Shown here in pieces: positions 50,800 to 59,098 of a DNA stretch of 64,000 nt (position 1 is its first letter; the number at the start of each line of letters is the position of its first letter). The translations under genes were made by a program, and so were the position numbers. Source of the DNA: Rhodoglobus sp043721995 (GTDB lineage: Bacteria; Actinomycetota; Actinomycetes; Actinomycetales; Microbacteriaceae); NCBI GenBank assembly GCA_043721995.1, contig JAYSPT010000100.1:23231-87230 (forward strand), read 5' to 3'. Under the pieces are notes generated by a model that did no database searches, was not told the DNA's origin, and saw only the letters and a program-made list of their open reading frames with translations.

Positions 50800-51393
50800 G
50801 TGGTCCTGCTTGTTCTCGCGACACACAACGCCCACAAGGTCGTTGAGTTGCGCCGCATCCTGGGCCGAGCGCTTGATGGAATCGAGTTGCTCGGCTACGA
50901 CGGTCCGGAGCCGGTCGAGGATGGCGCCACCTTCGAAGCGAATGCCCTGATCAAAGCCCGAGCCGCCGCAGCGCACTCCGGTTTGCCCGCGATTGCTGAT
51001 GATTCAGGCATCTCCGTCGATGCACTGGGAGGTGCGCCGGGCATCCATTCGGCCCGGTATGCGGGTACACGGGACGACGCGGATAACGTCGCGCTCGTGC
51101 TGAAGAACCTCGGCGCCCAGACGCACCGCGAAGCGCACTTCACCTGTGCAGCGGCTCTGGTGCTACCCGGGTCGCGGCCTTTCGAGCATGTCGAGCTGGG
51201 TATCTGGCCGGGCACCGTTCTTTTCGAACCGATTGGAGTGGGCGGTTTCGGGTATGACCCGATTTTCAAACCAGTGGGACTGTCGGTGAGTTCGGCAGAA
51301 CTCCGCGCCGATGAGAAGAATGCGATAAGCCATCGCGCTCTTGCGTTCCAGGCGATAATGCCGGTGGTCCGTCGGGCGCTGCTGGGCGGATGA
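50800..51393 (+). CDS. rdgB: Non-canonical purine NTP pyrophosphatase (ITPase/HAM1)
   Basis: The 197-residue enzyme hydrolyses ITP, dITP and XTP. Matches are LVLATHNAHKVVELRRIL at the start, FEANALIKARAAAAHSGLPAIADDSG with the metal-binding Asp pair, SARYAG, and the C-terminal GVGGFGYDPIFKP and SHRALAFQA. The GTG at 50800 lies 6 bases after the rph stop, so it belongs to the murI-rph operon. The Nramp gene follows with its own -10 box. Confidence 0.96.
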   Translation: MVLLVLATHNAHKVVELRRILGRALDGIELLGYDGPEPVEDGATFEANALIKARAAAAHSGLPAIADDSGISVDALGGAPGIHSARYAGTRDDADNVALVLKNLGAQTHREAHFTCAAALVLPGSRPFEHVELGIWPGTVLFEPIGVGGFGYDPIFKPVGLSVSSAELRADEKNAISHRALAFQAIMPVVRRALLGG

Positions 51394-51406
51394 TCCCTGC
51401 CGGTCG

Positions 51407-51412
51407 TAAGAT
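51407..51412 (+). promoter_or_regulatory. -10 box of the Nramp-DtxR operon (leaderless)
   Basis: TAAGAT lies exactly 6 bases before GTG 51419. Confidence 0.5.
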
Positions 51413-51418
51413 TTCGGT

Positions 51419-52693
51419 GTGCCGAAATCTTTGCAAACCGATGCTGCGCTCCCGGTCGCGCGACGGCCTCGCGCCCGGGCGACCCTGCTCGCCCTCGGGC
51501 CCGCGTTTGTCGCGGCGATCGCGTATGTCGATCCCGGAAACGTCGCGGCGAACATCACCGCCGGAGCCAGGTACGGATACCTGCTGTTGTGGGTTCTCGT
51601 GCTCGCGAATGCGATCGCGGTGCTCGTGCAGTACCAGTCAGCCAAGCTCGGGCTGGTCACCGGAAGGAGTCTGCCCGAACTCCTGGGGGAGCGTCTCGCC
51701 ACGGGACCCCGACGGGCGTACTGGGTGCAGGCAGAACTGGTTGCCGCAGCGACCGATATCGCAGAGGTGCTTGGAGGCGCGATCGCGCTTCACTTGTTGT
51801 TCGGCATCCCACTTCTGCTGGGCGGCGTGATCATCGGGATCGCGTCGATGGGGCTGCTGGTAGTTCAATCGCGAAGTGGACAGCGTTCGTTCGAAGCGAT
51901 CATCATCGCGCTGCTCGGCGTGATTACCGTGGGCTTCGTCACGGGGTTATTCTTCACGGACCTCAACCCCGGAGAGGCGCTCAGGGGTTTGATCCCTCGT
52001 TTTGGGGACTCGGGGTCGGTGCTGCTTGCCACGAGCATGCTGGGTGCGACCGTCATGCCGCATGTCATCTATCTGCACTCGGCGCTGGCCCGCGACAGGC
52101 ACGGCCTCCCGACTTCTGGCGAAGCCGAGGAGCCGGGCCGGATGCGGCGCCTGCTGGTCGTTACGCGGTGGGATGTTGGCGGGGCACTCTTCGTTGCCGG
52201 AGCTGTGAACATAGCGATGTTGTTGCTCGCGGCATCCAGTCTCAGGGGTATCGGTGAGACGGACACCATCGAGGGCGCGCACGCGGCCGTGGTTGCCACG
52301 CTCGGACCCGCGATTGGGGTGATCTTCGCAATCGGACTTCTCGCTTCAGGGCTCGCTTCCACGAGTGTGGGAACCTATGCGGGGTCGGCCATTATGGGCG
52401 GCCTGCTGCGGGTGCGGGTGCCGCTGCTGGCGCGCCGGGTAGTGACCTTGATCCCTGCCCTGGTTGTGCTGGGCATCGGCTTCGACCCAACGCGGGCACT
52501 CATCCTGAGCCAGGTGGTTTTGAGTTTTGGTATCCCGTTCGCTCTGGTGCCACTCGCCTGGCTTGGCGGGTCGAAGCCCCTGATGGGGGAGTTCGTTAAT
52601 CGCCTGCCATTGCGTATCGGCGGGTGGGCCTCCGCCGTAATCATCACAATCCTCAATGTGCTGCTGATCGTGCTCGTGGTGGGTGGTTTCTGA
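51419..52693 (+). CDS. mntH: Nramp-family Mn2+/Fe2+ transporter
   Basis: The 424-residue protein has about eleven membrane helices and the Nramp metal-binding motifs: DPGN in IAYVDPGNVAANITAG (helix 1) and MPH in GATVMPHVIYLHSALARDR (helix 6). It imports Mn2+ or Fe2+ with protons. The following gene, 16 bases downstream, encodes a DtxR-type regulator, so the operon is probably self-regulated by metal. No manganese riboswitch fits in the short upstream gap. Confidence 0.95.
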   Translation: MPKSLQTDAALPVARRPRARATLLALGPAFVAAIAYVDPGNVAANITAGARYGYLLLWVLVLANAIAVLVQYQSAKLGLVTGRSLPELLGERLATGPRRAYWVQAELVAAATDIAEVLGGAIALHLLFGIPLLLGGVIIGIASMGLLVVQSRSGQRSFEAIIIALLGVITVGFVTGLFFTDLNPGEALRGLIPRFGDSGSVLLATSMLGATVMPHVIYLHSALARDRHGLPTSGEAEEPGRMRRLLVVTRWDVGGALFVAGAVNIAMLLLAASSLRGIGETDTIEGAHAAVVATLGPAIGVIFAIGLLASGLASTSVGTYAGSAIMGGLLRVRVPLLARRVVTLIPALVVLGIGFDPTRALILSQVVLSFGIPFALVPLAWLGGSKPLMGEFVNRLPLRIGGWASAVIITILNVLLIVLVVGGF

Positions 52694-52709
52694 TGGCGGC
52701 AGGTGGCTG

Positions 52710-53318
52710 ATGGCGGCAATACCCACGGCAATCGAGGACTACGTCAAGGTGATCTATGCCCACACCGAGTGGCAGGAAGAGAAAATCACGGCGACGGCGC
52801 TCGCGGCACGCCTGGGGCTCGCGCCATCCTCCGTGACCGAGATGGTGCAAAAGCTGAGCGCTCTGGGGTTAGTCAGTCACCGACCGTACGGCTCGATTGA
52901 ATTGACAGCCATTGGTACGACGCTCGCCTTGCGTATGGTCCGGCGACATCGGCTTATCGAAACGTGGCTGGTGCAGCACTTCGGCTACGCGTGGGACGAA
53001 GTGCACGACGAGGCCGAAGTGCTGGAACATTCACTGAGCGACCGACTTCTCGACGCAATCGACGACCAACTCGGGCATCCCACCCGCGATCCGCACGGTG
53101 ATCCGATTCCCTCGCGAGATGGCACCACATACCGCCCGCGCGCGACGTTGCTCGCAGACGCCCCTGCCGGTGGTCGCGTCGTGCGGATCAGCGATCGGGA
53201 TTCCGACTTGCTTCGTGTTCTCGAGTCTCGCGGCATCACCCTCGACGCCTACGTCACGCCCGGCGAGTTGCCGCCCGGTGCTCTGGAATCTATTTGGGTG
53301 GCTGGGCCTCTAGTGTAA
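52710..53318 (+). CDS. DtxR/MntR-type metal-dependent repressor
   Basis: The 202-residue protein has an N-terminal winged HTH (IPTAIEDYVKVIYAHTEW, LAARLGLAPSSVTEMVQKLSALGLV), a dimerisation and metal-binding domain (RMVRRHRLIETWLVQHFGYAWDEVHDEAEVLEHSLSD, split by its metal ligands Glu and His), and a C-terminal SH3-like part. Co-operonic with an Nramp transporter, it most likely represses it when Mn2+ is plentiful. ATG 52710 is used; an upstream ATG in a near-identical repeat at 52692 runs into a stop. Confidence 0.92.
   Translation: MAAIPTAIEDYVKVIYAHTEWQEEKITATALAARLGLAPSSVTEMVQKLSALGLVSHRPYGSIELTAIGTTLALRMVRRHRLIETWLVQHFGYAWDEVHDEAEVLEHSLSDRLLDAIDDQLGHPTRDPHGDPIPSRDGTTYRPRATLLADAPAGGRVVRISDRDSDLLRVLESRGITLDAYVTPGELPPGALESIWVAGPLV
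53311..53316 (+). promoter_or_regulatory. -10 box of the HEAT-repeat gene (leaderless)
   Basis: TAGTGT lies 7 bases before ATG 53324. Confidence 0.4.
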
Positions 53319-53323
53319 AGAGC

Positions 53324-53860
53324 ATGCCAGGCGACGTACCGTTAGACCTCCCGATCGAGAAACGTCTGGCAGAGGCGGTGCGACGCTACGGCGAAGCCGC
53401 GGTCGTCGCGCGGTCGCTGTCACTGCTCGCAGGCAACAACGAAGGCGAGGACTTCCTGCTCTTTGTCGGCGGAGAACACGCGCAGGGAATTCTCGAGGGA
53501 GCGCCGGTGCTCTACTGGCCCGAACTGTGGGGTACGCGTGCCCTCCTCTACGTCTGGAACGACACAGCGATGGATGCCATCGCGGCGGCCATGCGCAACC
53601 GGGCCTGGCGGGTGCGCGAGATGGCTGCACGCGTGGCGGCTGCGCGATCCCTGCCGCTTTCTGCGGCACTTGCGGTGCAGCTCACCGACGAGGTGGCTCG
53701 CGTGCGAGCGTCCGGCGCACGCGCCCTGGGAGAGGTAGGTGCGCTGTCGGACGCCGACAGCATCCGGATTCTCCTCAAAGATCCCGAGATCGACGTGAGG
53801 CGCGGAGCGCAACAGGGGCTCGACCGCCTGCGGGCCCGACACGCAAAAGTTAGTCCTTAG
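53324..53860 (+). CDS. HEAT-repeat-like protein
   Basis: The 178-residue protein has helical pairs typical of HEAT repeats in its second half: NRAWRVREMAARVAAARSL, DEVARVRASGARALGEVGAL and DPEIDVRRGAQQGLDRL. The first half (RLAEAVRRYGEAAVVARSLSLLAG) is helical without a match. Such proteins bind other proteins; no partner is indicated. It converges on the DedA gene with an 11-base overlap. Confidence 0.78.
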   Translation: MPGDVPLDLPIEKRLAEAVRRYGEAAVVARSLSLLAGNNEGEDFLLFVGGEHAQGILEGAPVLYWPELWGTRALLYVWNDTAMDAIAAAMRNRAWRVREMAARVAAARSLPLSAALAVQLTDEVARVRASGARALGEVGALSDADSIRILLKDPEIDVRRGAQQGLDRLRARHAKVSP

Positions 53861-54572
53861 GCTTGCTGCCGTCGAGGCCAAGCACGAGCGCCTGTGCTTG
53901 CTCGTCATCGAGCCGGGACCCTGCGCCCTTGCGCTTGGCCTTCACCGTGGACTGCACGTAGTGGAAGATCGTCGGAATTAGTGTGATCGCGACAGCGCCC
54001 AGCAGTATGAGGTCGATGTAGGAGACGACGAAGTTCTTCACGGGCGGGATGTAGCCGAGCACATAGCCCGCGTAGGTGAGGCCGGCCCCCCAAATCATCG
54101 CGCCGATGAAGTTGAAGAGCGAATACTTGCGGTAATTCATATGCCCAACGCCCGCGGCGACGGGTGCGAAGGTGCGTACCACCGGCACGAACCTCGCGAT
54201 AATGACCGCCCAGGCGCCGTACTTCTGAAAGAAACCGTTGGTGCGCCTGACGTTTTCGACCGAGAACAGCCCACTCTCTTTTCGCTCGAACACGCGTGGG
54301 CCGAGCTTGTGGCCAATCAGGTAGCCGACCTCCCCACCGAGGAATGCGGCAAATCCGACCGCGAGGCACACCCACCAGATATCGATCTTGATGACATCCG
54401 TGAAGGTCAGCACACCCGTGATGATCAGCAGCGTGTCACCGGGCAGCAGGAAACCGACCAGCAGACCGGTTTCCGCGAAGACAATGAAGCAGACACCGAG
54501 CAGCGCGAATGCCCCGAATCCCTCGATGAGGTTCACGGGATTGAGCCATGGGATGAGGGCTGAGTGCAGCAC
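53850..54572 (-). CDS. DedA-family membrane protein
   Basis: The 240-residue protein matches DedA/SNARE-associated proteins: FAETGLLVGFLLPGDTLLI, GEVGYLIGHKLGPRVF, the reentrant-loop motif FGA-like KYGAWAVIIARFVPVVRTFAPVAAGVGHMNYRKY (with the conserved Arg and Pro), and five or more membrane helices. DedA proteins recycle undecaprenyl phosphate or other lipids and support membrane homeostasis. The C-terminus is charged (GSRLDDEQAQALVLG). The start is a GTG at 54572 with no clear ribosome binding site. Confidence 0.92.
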   Translation of the reverse strand: MLHSALIPWLNPVNLIEGFGAFALLGVCFIVFAETGLLVGFLLPGDTLLIITGVLTFTDVIKIDIWWVCLAVGFAAFLGGEVGYLIGHKLGPRVFERKESGLFSVENVRRTNGFFQKYGAWAVIIARFVPVVRTFAPVAAGVGHMNYRKYSLFNFIGAMIWGAGLTYAGYVLGYIPPVKNFVVSYIDLILLGAVAITLIPTIFHYVQSTVKAKRKGAGSRLDDEQAQALVLGLDGSKPKD

Positions 54573-54634
54573 GGGCGAACTCCAAGTCGTCTGGCCGCCG
54601 AGGAACGGTGGTGTTCCACTAGAGTACCCGTCGG

Positions 54635-55002
54635 TTGCTTGGCGCTTCCCGGAAGCACGCTCACGAGCAGAATCGCATCCTCATTGTCGGCTCGAAGGCG
54701 AAGGCGAAGGTGACGACTATCGGCAAGGTGGATACCGGGGAAGCCGCAGGCGGCAACCCGACCCATGTGCTTGAACTCTCGGTTGTGCCCGAGGGCGGTA
54801 GCGCATCCGAGGTACAGCTCAAGCAGATCATCCCGTCAACGATGCTCTGCTCCTCTGGCGATGGCACGGCGACGAACGCCGCAAAGCGCGGGTCGGGCAC
54901 CGGCAGATGATTGCCGCGGCTGCCCTCGGCGACTGGCAGCCGAGAAAGGGCAGAGCGTTGCAGGCAGACCCGACTGACAAGACTCGGATGATGCTCGGGT
55001 AG
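54635..55002 (+). pseudogene. Decayed small protein gene (frameshifted)
   Basis: From TTG 54635 the frame reads HEQNRILIVGSKAKAKVTTI then KVDTGEAAGGNPTHVLELSV and SEVQLKQIIPSTML, close to a small actinobacterial family whose pattern is (A/K)VxxVxDTGxxxNxNPxVxLxLxV. The family normally ends with a motif like VRVDPxDPxRVxxD. That ending appears in a different frame, as GRALQADPTDKTRMMLG up to 55002, so the gene seems to have lost frame between about 54840 and 54950. It lies divergent from DedA in a sparse region. I regard it as a remnant, not an active gene. Confidence 0.5.
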
Positions 55003-55097
55003 CTCGCATGGCAAAAAACGCTCGGTCCCGACGCGTCAGATTCCTGCAGGATGATATGCGCAGCGTTTGTCGCGCCACCGTTTGAAAGGATGGGCGA

Positions 55098-55607
55098 ATG
55101 CGAATCGATCCTGACCCCGCTGGTGCCGAGTTTGGCATGCTCGCGCAGTATCTCGACTACCAGCGCGAGACGTTGCTTTCGAAGACCGACGGCCTGACCC
55201 GTGAGCAGTTGGCGCTCAAGAACCCTCCGTCTGAGCTGACCCTCGCGGGTCTTCTCTATCATCTGGCGCTGGTGGAAGAAGATTGGATGGAAGTTCGCTT
55301 CGCTGGCCTGCCCGATCGCGAGCCCTGGGCCAGCGTTGACTGGGATGCGGACCGGAACTGGGAGTTCAGCGCGGCAGCTTCCCTCGAGCCGGTGCAATTG
55401 CAGATCCGCTACCGTGAAGCGTGCGATCGGAGTCGGCAGGTCGTGGCCAATTCGACCGGTTTGGGTCAACTGTCGGCTACGGCGATGCGAGATGGGCGTC
55501 ATTTTTCACTTCGATGGGTGCTGCTGCACCTCATCGAGGAGACCGCCCGCCACGCCGGCCACGCTGATTTTCTGCGCGAAGCGATCGACGGCGCAGTCGG
55601 GGAGTAG
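55098..55607 (+). CDS. DinB/DUF664 family putative metal-binding protein
   Basis: The 169-residue protein is a DinB four-helix bundle: LDYQRETLLSKTDGLTREQLA, LAGLLYHLALVEEDWMEVRF with the first metal-binding His, and the C-terminal LRWVLLHLIEETARHAGHADFLRE with the HxxxH-like pair (ETARHAGH). The substrate is unknown; relatives include thiol transferases using mycothiol or bacillithiol. GAAAGGA lies 8 bases before the ATG. It stands alone in the sparse region next to the decayed gene. Confidence 0.9.
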   Translation: MRIDPDPAGAEFGMLAQYLDYQRETLLSKTDGLTREQLALKNPPSELTLAGLLYHLALVEEDWMEVRFAGLPDREPWASVDWDADRNWEFSAAASLEPVQLQIRYREACDRSRQVVANSTGLGQLSATAMRDGRHFSLRWVLLHLIEETARHAGHADFLREAIDGAVGE

Positions 55608-56042
55608 AGACTCGACCTCCGAATGCCCGATCTCCCATGGCCATTTGTAGCTCCAGATCTACTTTCACACGCTGTATCCCTCGGGCCTGCCACCAGTTAC
55701 CGCCGCTCTACCTCAAGCAATTCGCGCATCGAGCGGTACCTGAGGAGAGAATCGTGGCGGGACACGGCGGTTTGATTGTGGCCGACCCTGAGCGTCGGGT
55801 TGGGTGGCATCATGGTCGCTGCGTACGGAATATCTAACGCCAACGACAGCTACGCCACGACGGGCTCAAACGGTGCAGAGTCGATCACCGGCACTGTCAC
55901 GGGTCCTTGCCGCGACCCAAGAGATTCGCGGCCAACCTGCGTCTATTCGATGTTGGATCCACTGGAGACCAGGGTCCCACCCATCGTTCCCCTGCGGGCA
56001 CAGGGACGCCACGCCACCCAAACGCAACGAGATCGGTCACGT
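55608..56042. other. Intergenic stretch without a supportable gene
   Basis: In these 435 bases no frame shows a recognisable protein, and codon pattern is irregular in all six frames. A frame open from 55776 is continuous with the GH114 lipoprotein but adds no domain and would bury its signal peptide. No RNA gene or terminator is evident. Confidence 0.5.
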
Positions 56043-56918
56043 ATGTTTGAGCGCATGGTGACTCGCATGGTGTCTACTGCGATCACGTCGGCTGCCTGCC
56101 TCATCTTCTTGGGTGGGTGCGTGCCAGCGGCGCTCCCGACGTCCGCCGGTCCAGTTGCTACAACGCAGGGCCTCGCTCCTTCAGCGGCCCCGGCGGGCGC
56201 GGCATTCGCCGTCTTCCCGGCGGGGGCGATTCCGGACTACCAGCTCGGCGGTCCGTACGATCCGCCGCCCGGGGTGGCCGTGGTCATACGTGACAGCACC
56301 GAGCCGGTCGCCGCCGAGATGTACTCGATCTGTTACATCAACGGCTTCCAGACCCAGCCGGGGGTGGTCTGGCCAGAGGACCTACTGATCCATAGCGGTG
56401 ACGGACTTCTTGTTGACCCCAACTGGCCCGATGAGCACGTCATCGACATCTCCACGTCAGCCAAGCGCGCGAGTGCTGCCAGCCGGCAGTTCGCCTCGAT
56501 CGATTCTTGCGCCGCCGCCGGATATGCGGCCGTCGAATTCGACAACCTGGACTCCTACACCCGCTCAGCCAAGCAGCTTTCACTGGATGACGCTGTCGCC
56601 TTCGCCACCCTGCTTGTGCAGCACGCTCACAGTGCTGGCCTCGCGGCCGGCCAGAAGAATACCGGTGAGTTGGGGGCACGTGGCAGGGACCAGATCGGCT
56701 TCGACTTCGCGGTGGCCGAGGAATGCGATCGGTTTCGGGAATGTTCAAGTTTCACCGATGTTTACGGTGCGCGGGTGATCGATATCGAATACACCGATGC
56801 GTTGCGTCGTCCTTTCGCCTTGATGTGCTCTGATCCGGCCACTCCGTCATCCACGATCCTTCGAGACCGCAAGCTCACCTCGCCGGGCTCGGCAGACTAT
56901 GCGTACCAGCACTGTTGA
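56043..56918 (+). CDS. Secreted GH114-type lipoprotein (endo-alpha-1,4-polygalactosaminidase-like)
   Basis: The 291-residue protein has a lipoprotein signal: ATG at 56043, hydrophobic STAITSAACLIFLGG and the lipobox LGGC. After an Ala/Pro spacer comes a TIM-barrel-like GH114 domain with MYSICYINGFQTQPG, the catalytic-type Asp in VEFDNLDSY, and GLAAGQKNTGEL. GH114 enzymes cleave galactosaminogalactan-type polymers; some members are hypothetical hydrolases (TM1410-like). Activity here is untested. Two further in-frame ATGs (56055, 56067) are alternative starts. Confidence 0.8.
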   Translation: MFERMVTRMVSTAITSAACLIFLGGCVPAALPTSAGPVATTQGLAPSAAPAGAAFAVFPAGAIPDYQLGGPYDPPPGVAVVIRDSTEPVAAEMYSICYINGFQTQPGVVWPEDLLIHSGDGLLVDPNWPDEHVIDISTSAKRASAASRQFASIDSCAAAGYAAVEFDNLDSYTRSAKQLSLDDAVAFATLLVQHAHSAGLAAGQKNTGELGARGRDQIGFDFAVAEECDRFRECSSFTDVYGARVIDIEYTDALRRPFALMCSDPATPSSTILRDRKLTSPGSADYAYQHC

Positions 56919-57179
56919 TACGTCACGCCCTCTCCCTGGCAGCAGATCCCAACTGCTCTCCCTACGGATGGCCCCGGCTCTGGTGACCGAACAGGTTCCG
57001 ATCTATTTCCCTACCCGACACATCGTCGGAAACAGGTTTTGGGTGAACTCCTCGACTCCGTAGAGCGTCGTGCTGCGCGCACGCCTCGCCAACGGCCTCG
57101 AAGCCGTCCCGGCGAGAACTTAGAAATATTGCTCGTTATTCGCCCGGTGCGCTCGCCCAATCCAGCTACTCCAACTCGA

Positions 57180-57185
57180 TAGTGT
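57180..57185 (+). promoter_or_regulatory. -10 box of the SDR gene (leaderless)
   Basis: TAGTGT lies exactly 6 bases before ATG 57192. Confidence 0.45.
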
Positions 57186-57191
57186 CGACGC

Positions 57192-57857
57192 ATGCCTCTA
57201 GTGCTGGTGACCGGCTCTGCACGAGCGAACAGTATTGCGGCCGGCATCGTGCCGCGGCTTATTGCGGACGGTTGGCAGGTGGTGACCAGTGATCTGGAAA
57301 GTGCCGACTACCTCGTCGACCTGTCGACTCCGACAGGTGCTGAGGCTTTGATCGCGGCGGTCACGCTGGATCGAGGCCCCATCAGCGCGCTCGTCCTCAG
57401 CCATGCTCATGATGTCGAGTCTGGAATTCTTGACACCACCTTCGAGAGTTTTGACCGGCACGTCGCGGTCAACGCGCGAGCGAGTCTCTTGCTCATCGCT
57501 GCGTTTGCCCGGCAGATTCCCGAGGAGGGTGGGGCGATAGTTGCACTCACCAGCGATCACACGACTGGCAATCTTCCCTATGGCGCGTCGAAGGGAGCGC
57601 TGGATCGCATCGTTATTTCTGCTGCACGTGAGCTCGGACCGATCCGGATATCTGCGAACGTACTCAATCCTGGCCCAATCGATACGGGCTGGATGGACGA
57701 GGGCATTCGAAAAGATCTCGCGGTACGGCATCCGTCTGGCCGACTCGGCGAGCCCGCCGACGTCGCAAACGTAGTGGCATTCCTCATCTCGCCCGAAGGT
57801 CGTTGGATTTCGGGGCAACTTCTCAACGCGGATGGCGGATTCTCTGCTCGGTTTTGA
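57192..57857 (+). CDS. Short-chain dehydrogenase/reductase (atypical nucleotide-binding loop)
   Basis: The 221-residue protein has the SDR fold: an N-terminal strand and loop VLVTGSARANSIAAGIV (normally TGxxxGxG), ALVLSHAHD in place of NNAG, the active-site Tyr/Lys in LPYGASKGALDRI, and the C-terminal LNPGPIDTGWM and FLISPEGRWISGQLLNADGG. The catalytic YxxxK is intact. The loop GSARANSIA has no second Gly of the classic motif, so cofactor preference is uncertain. It might be a FabG-like reductase. It stands alone. Confidence 0.88.
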   Translation: MPLVLVTGSARANSIAAGIVPRLIADGWQVVTSDLESADYLVDLSTPTGAEALIAAVTLDRGPISALVLSHAHDVESGILDTTFESFDRHVAVNARASLLLIAAFARQIPEEGGAIVALTSDHTTGNLPYGASKGALDRIVISAARELGPIRISANVLNPGPIDTGWMDEGIRKDLAVRHPSGRLGEPADVANVVAFLISPEGRWISGQLLNADGGFSARF

Positions 57858-58271
57858 GCGTCCGGATGCGTCGAAAACCGTTTGGCCTACGGTTGAGTTC
57901 GCTTGAGCGCTCACGGTGATCGGATCCTTCGGAGCATGCCACTGCGCCTCAGGGGGCCGGGTCTTGTAGCCTCACGCTGCCGGTGCCTCGGGACGGATTG
58001 AAAGTATGAACCGAGGTTTCCTCCCAACGAGTGATCCCGCTCGTATCCCCGCGATCCAAGGTCGACTTCCTCGCAATTTTTCAAGATCTCGCGCAACCTC
58101 GAAACCTGCATCATCTTCGACCTAGCCCCATGCAAGGTCGCTCCGCTGGAGCGGCTGTTTCGAATTGGGCCCCGGCAGCTATGGGCAAGGCGCGGGCACG
58201 GTACCTTCGAAGCGTCTTCAGAGGCGTGCAAAAGCCGCTAGTTAGTTGGGGAATTTGACTGGAATACCAAG
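57858..58271. other. Intergenic stretch before tRNA-Leu
   Basis: These 414 bases hold no gene I can support on either strand. A weak GCTCCGCTGGAGCGG hairpin lies at about 58139-58153. No tRNA-like fragment or direct repeat of the tRNA-Leu 3' end was found in it. Confidence 0.5.
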
Positions 58272-58353
58272 TGCGGAAGGCGGGACTTGAACCCGCACGC
58301 CCTAGAGCACAGGAACCTAAATCCTGCGTGTCTGCCAATTTCACCACTCCCGC
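58272..58353 (-). tRNA. tRNA-Leu (UAG)
   Basis: The 82-base class II tRNA starts GCGGGAG and ends CTTCCGC plus discriminator A. Anticodon arm CAGGA-TTTAGGT-TCCTG gives UAG, which reads CUA and other CUN codons. A long variable arm (GTGCTCTAGGGCGT) is present. CCA is not encoded. It is a single tRNA gene. Confidence 0.96.
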
Positions 58354-58426
58354 TGGCACCCTAAATTGTACTCGCGCCCCCTTCGCGGTGCCTTCGCCAA
58401 CTCAGTGGCATCTCTGCGGCCACGGG

Positions 58427-58432
58427 TAACAT
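58427..58432 (+). promoter_or_regulatory. -10 box of the J-domain gene (leaderless)
   Basis: TAACAT lies 7 bases before ATG 58440. Confidence 0.4.
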
Positions 58433-58439
58433 TTCCTGT

Positions 58440-59003
58440 ATGACTCCGGAAGTAGCTGCACAGCTTCTCGGAGTCACACCGGACGCCTCTCCAGCTGAGA
58501 TCGAAGCCGCCTACAAGCGGCAGGCGCGCAGCACCCACCCCGACAGGTTCGTCGGGGAGCCAGGGCACACACATGCGCAAGACTTCATCGCGGTGACCAC
58601 GGCGCGCGATGTGCTGCTCGGGCAGGCCGCGCTACCGGTTGTCGTGGTACGCGGGGTTCGACCGCGCAGCCCCGCGCTCTTGGGCACCTGGATCGCGCTG
58701 CTTCTGCTCTCGGTTTTCCTGCTGATCTACCGTGAGCCCACTCCGCTCACCATTGCCGAGCCGATCGTGCGCCTCACCGTGCTCTGCGCTGCCCTCATCG
58801 GCTACGCGCTGTCGGGACACCGAATCTGGCTGATCCTGACGATCGTCGCGCTCGCCGCGACCGCGGTGATGACACTCGTGTCGATATCAATCGGTGGGCT
58901 ACTGGGCATGTTCGTGATCATGGCGCCGCTGGCCGGGCTTCTGCTGATGGGGGTCGAGGCCGCCAAGCGTTCGGTTATCCGCGCAGGCCGTACCGGGCCG
59001 TGA
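58440..59003 (+). CDS. J-domain membrane protein
   Basis: The 187-residue protein starts with a short J-domain (LLGVTPDASPAEIEAAYKRQARSTHPDRF, HPD at 33-35) that would stimulate an Hsp70. After a linker, four hydrophobic segments (about 82-100, 107-125, 128-145, 150-168) follow. DnaJ-type zinc fingers and substrate domains are absent, so it is a membrane-tethered co-chaperone. It lies upstream of the tad locus with its own -10 box; a functional link to pilus assembly is possible but not shown. Confidence 0.85.
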   Translation: MTPEVAAQLLGVTPDASPAEIEAAYKRQARSTHPDRFVGEPGHTHAQDFIAVTTARDVLLGQAALPVVVVRGVRPRSPALLGTWIALLLLSVFLLIYREPTPLTIAEPIVRLTVLCAALIGYALSGHRIWLILTIVALAATAVMTLVSISIGGLLGMFVIMAPLAGLLLMGVEAAKRSVIRAGRTGP

Positions 59004-59098
59004 CATCCGCATTCAGTTCGGCCTAGCCCTACGCAGCCACCGCTGGCACCTGTGGATAGTCGGCCACGATGGTGCCGAGGGTGGCACAGTATCGATGC

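Noticed and set aside
55776..56042. An 89-codon extension of the GH114 lipoprotein
   Set aside because: It would place the signal peptide in the middle of the protein and shows no domain.
57858..58271. A possible attachment-site repeat next to tRNA-Leu
   Set aside because: I looked for a copy of the tRNA 3' end in the stretch to the left and saw none.
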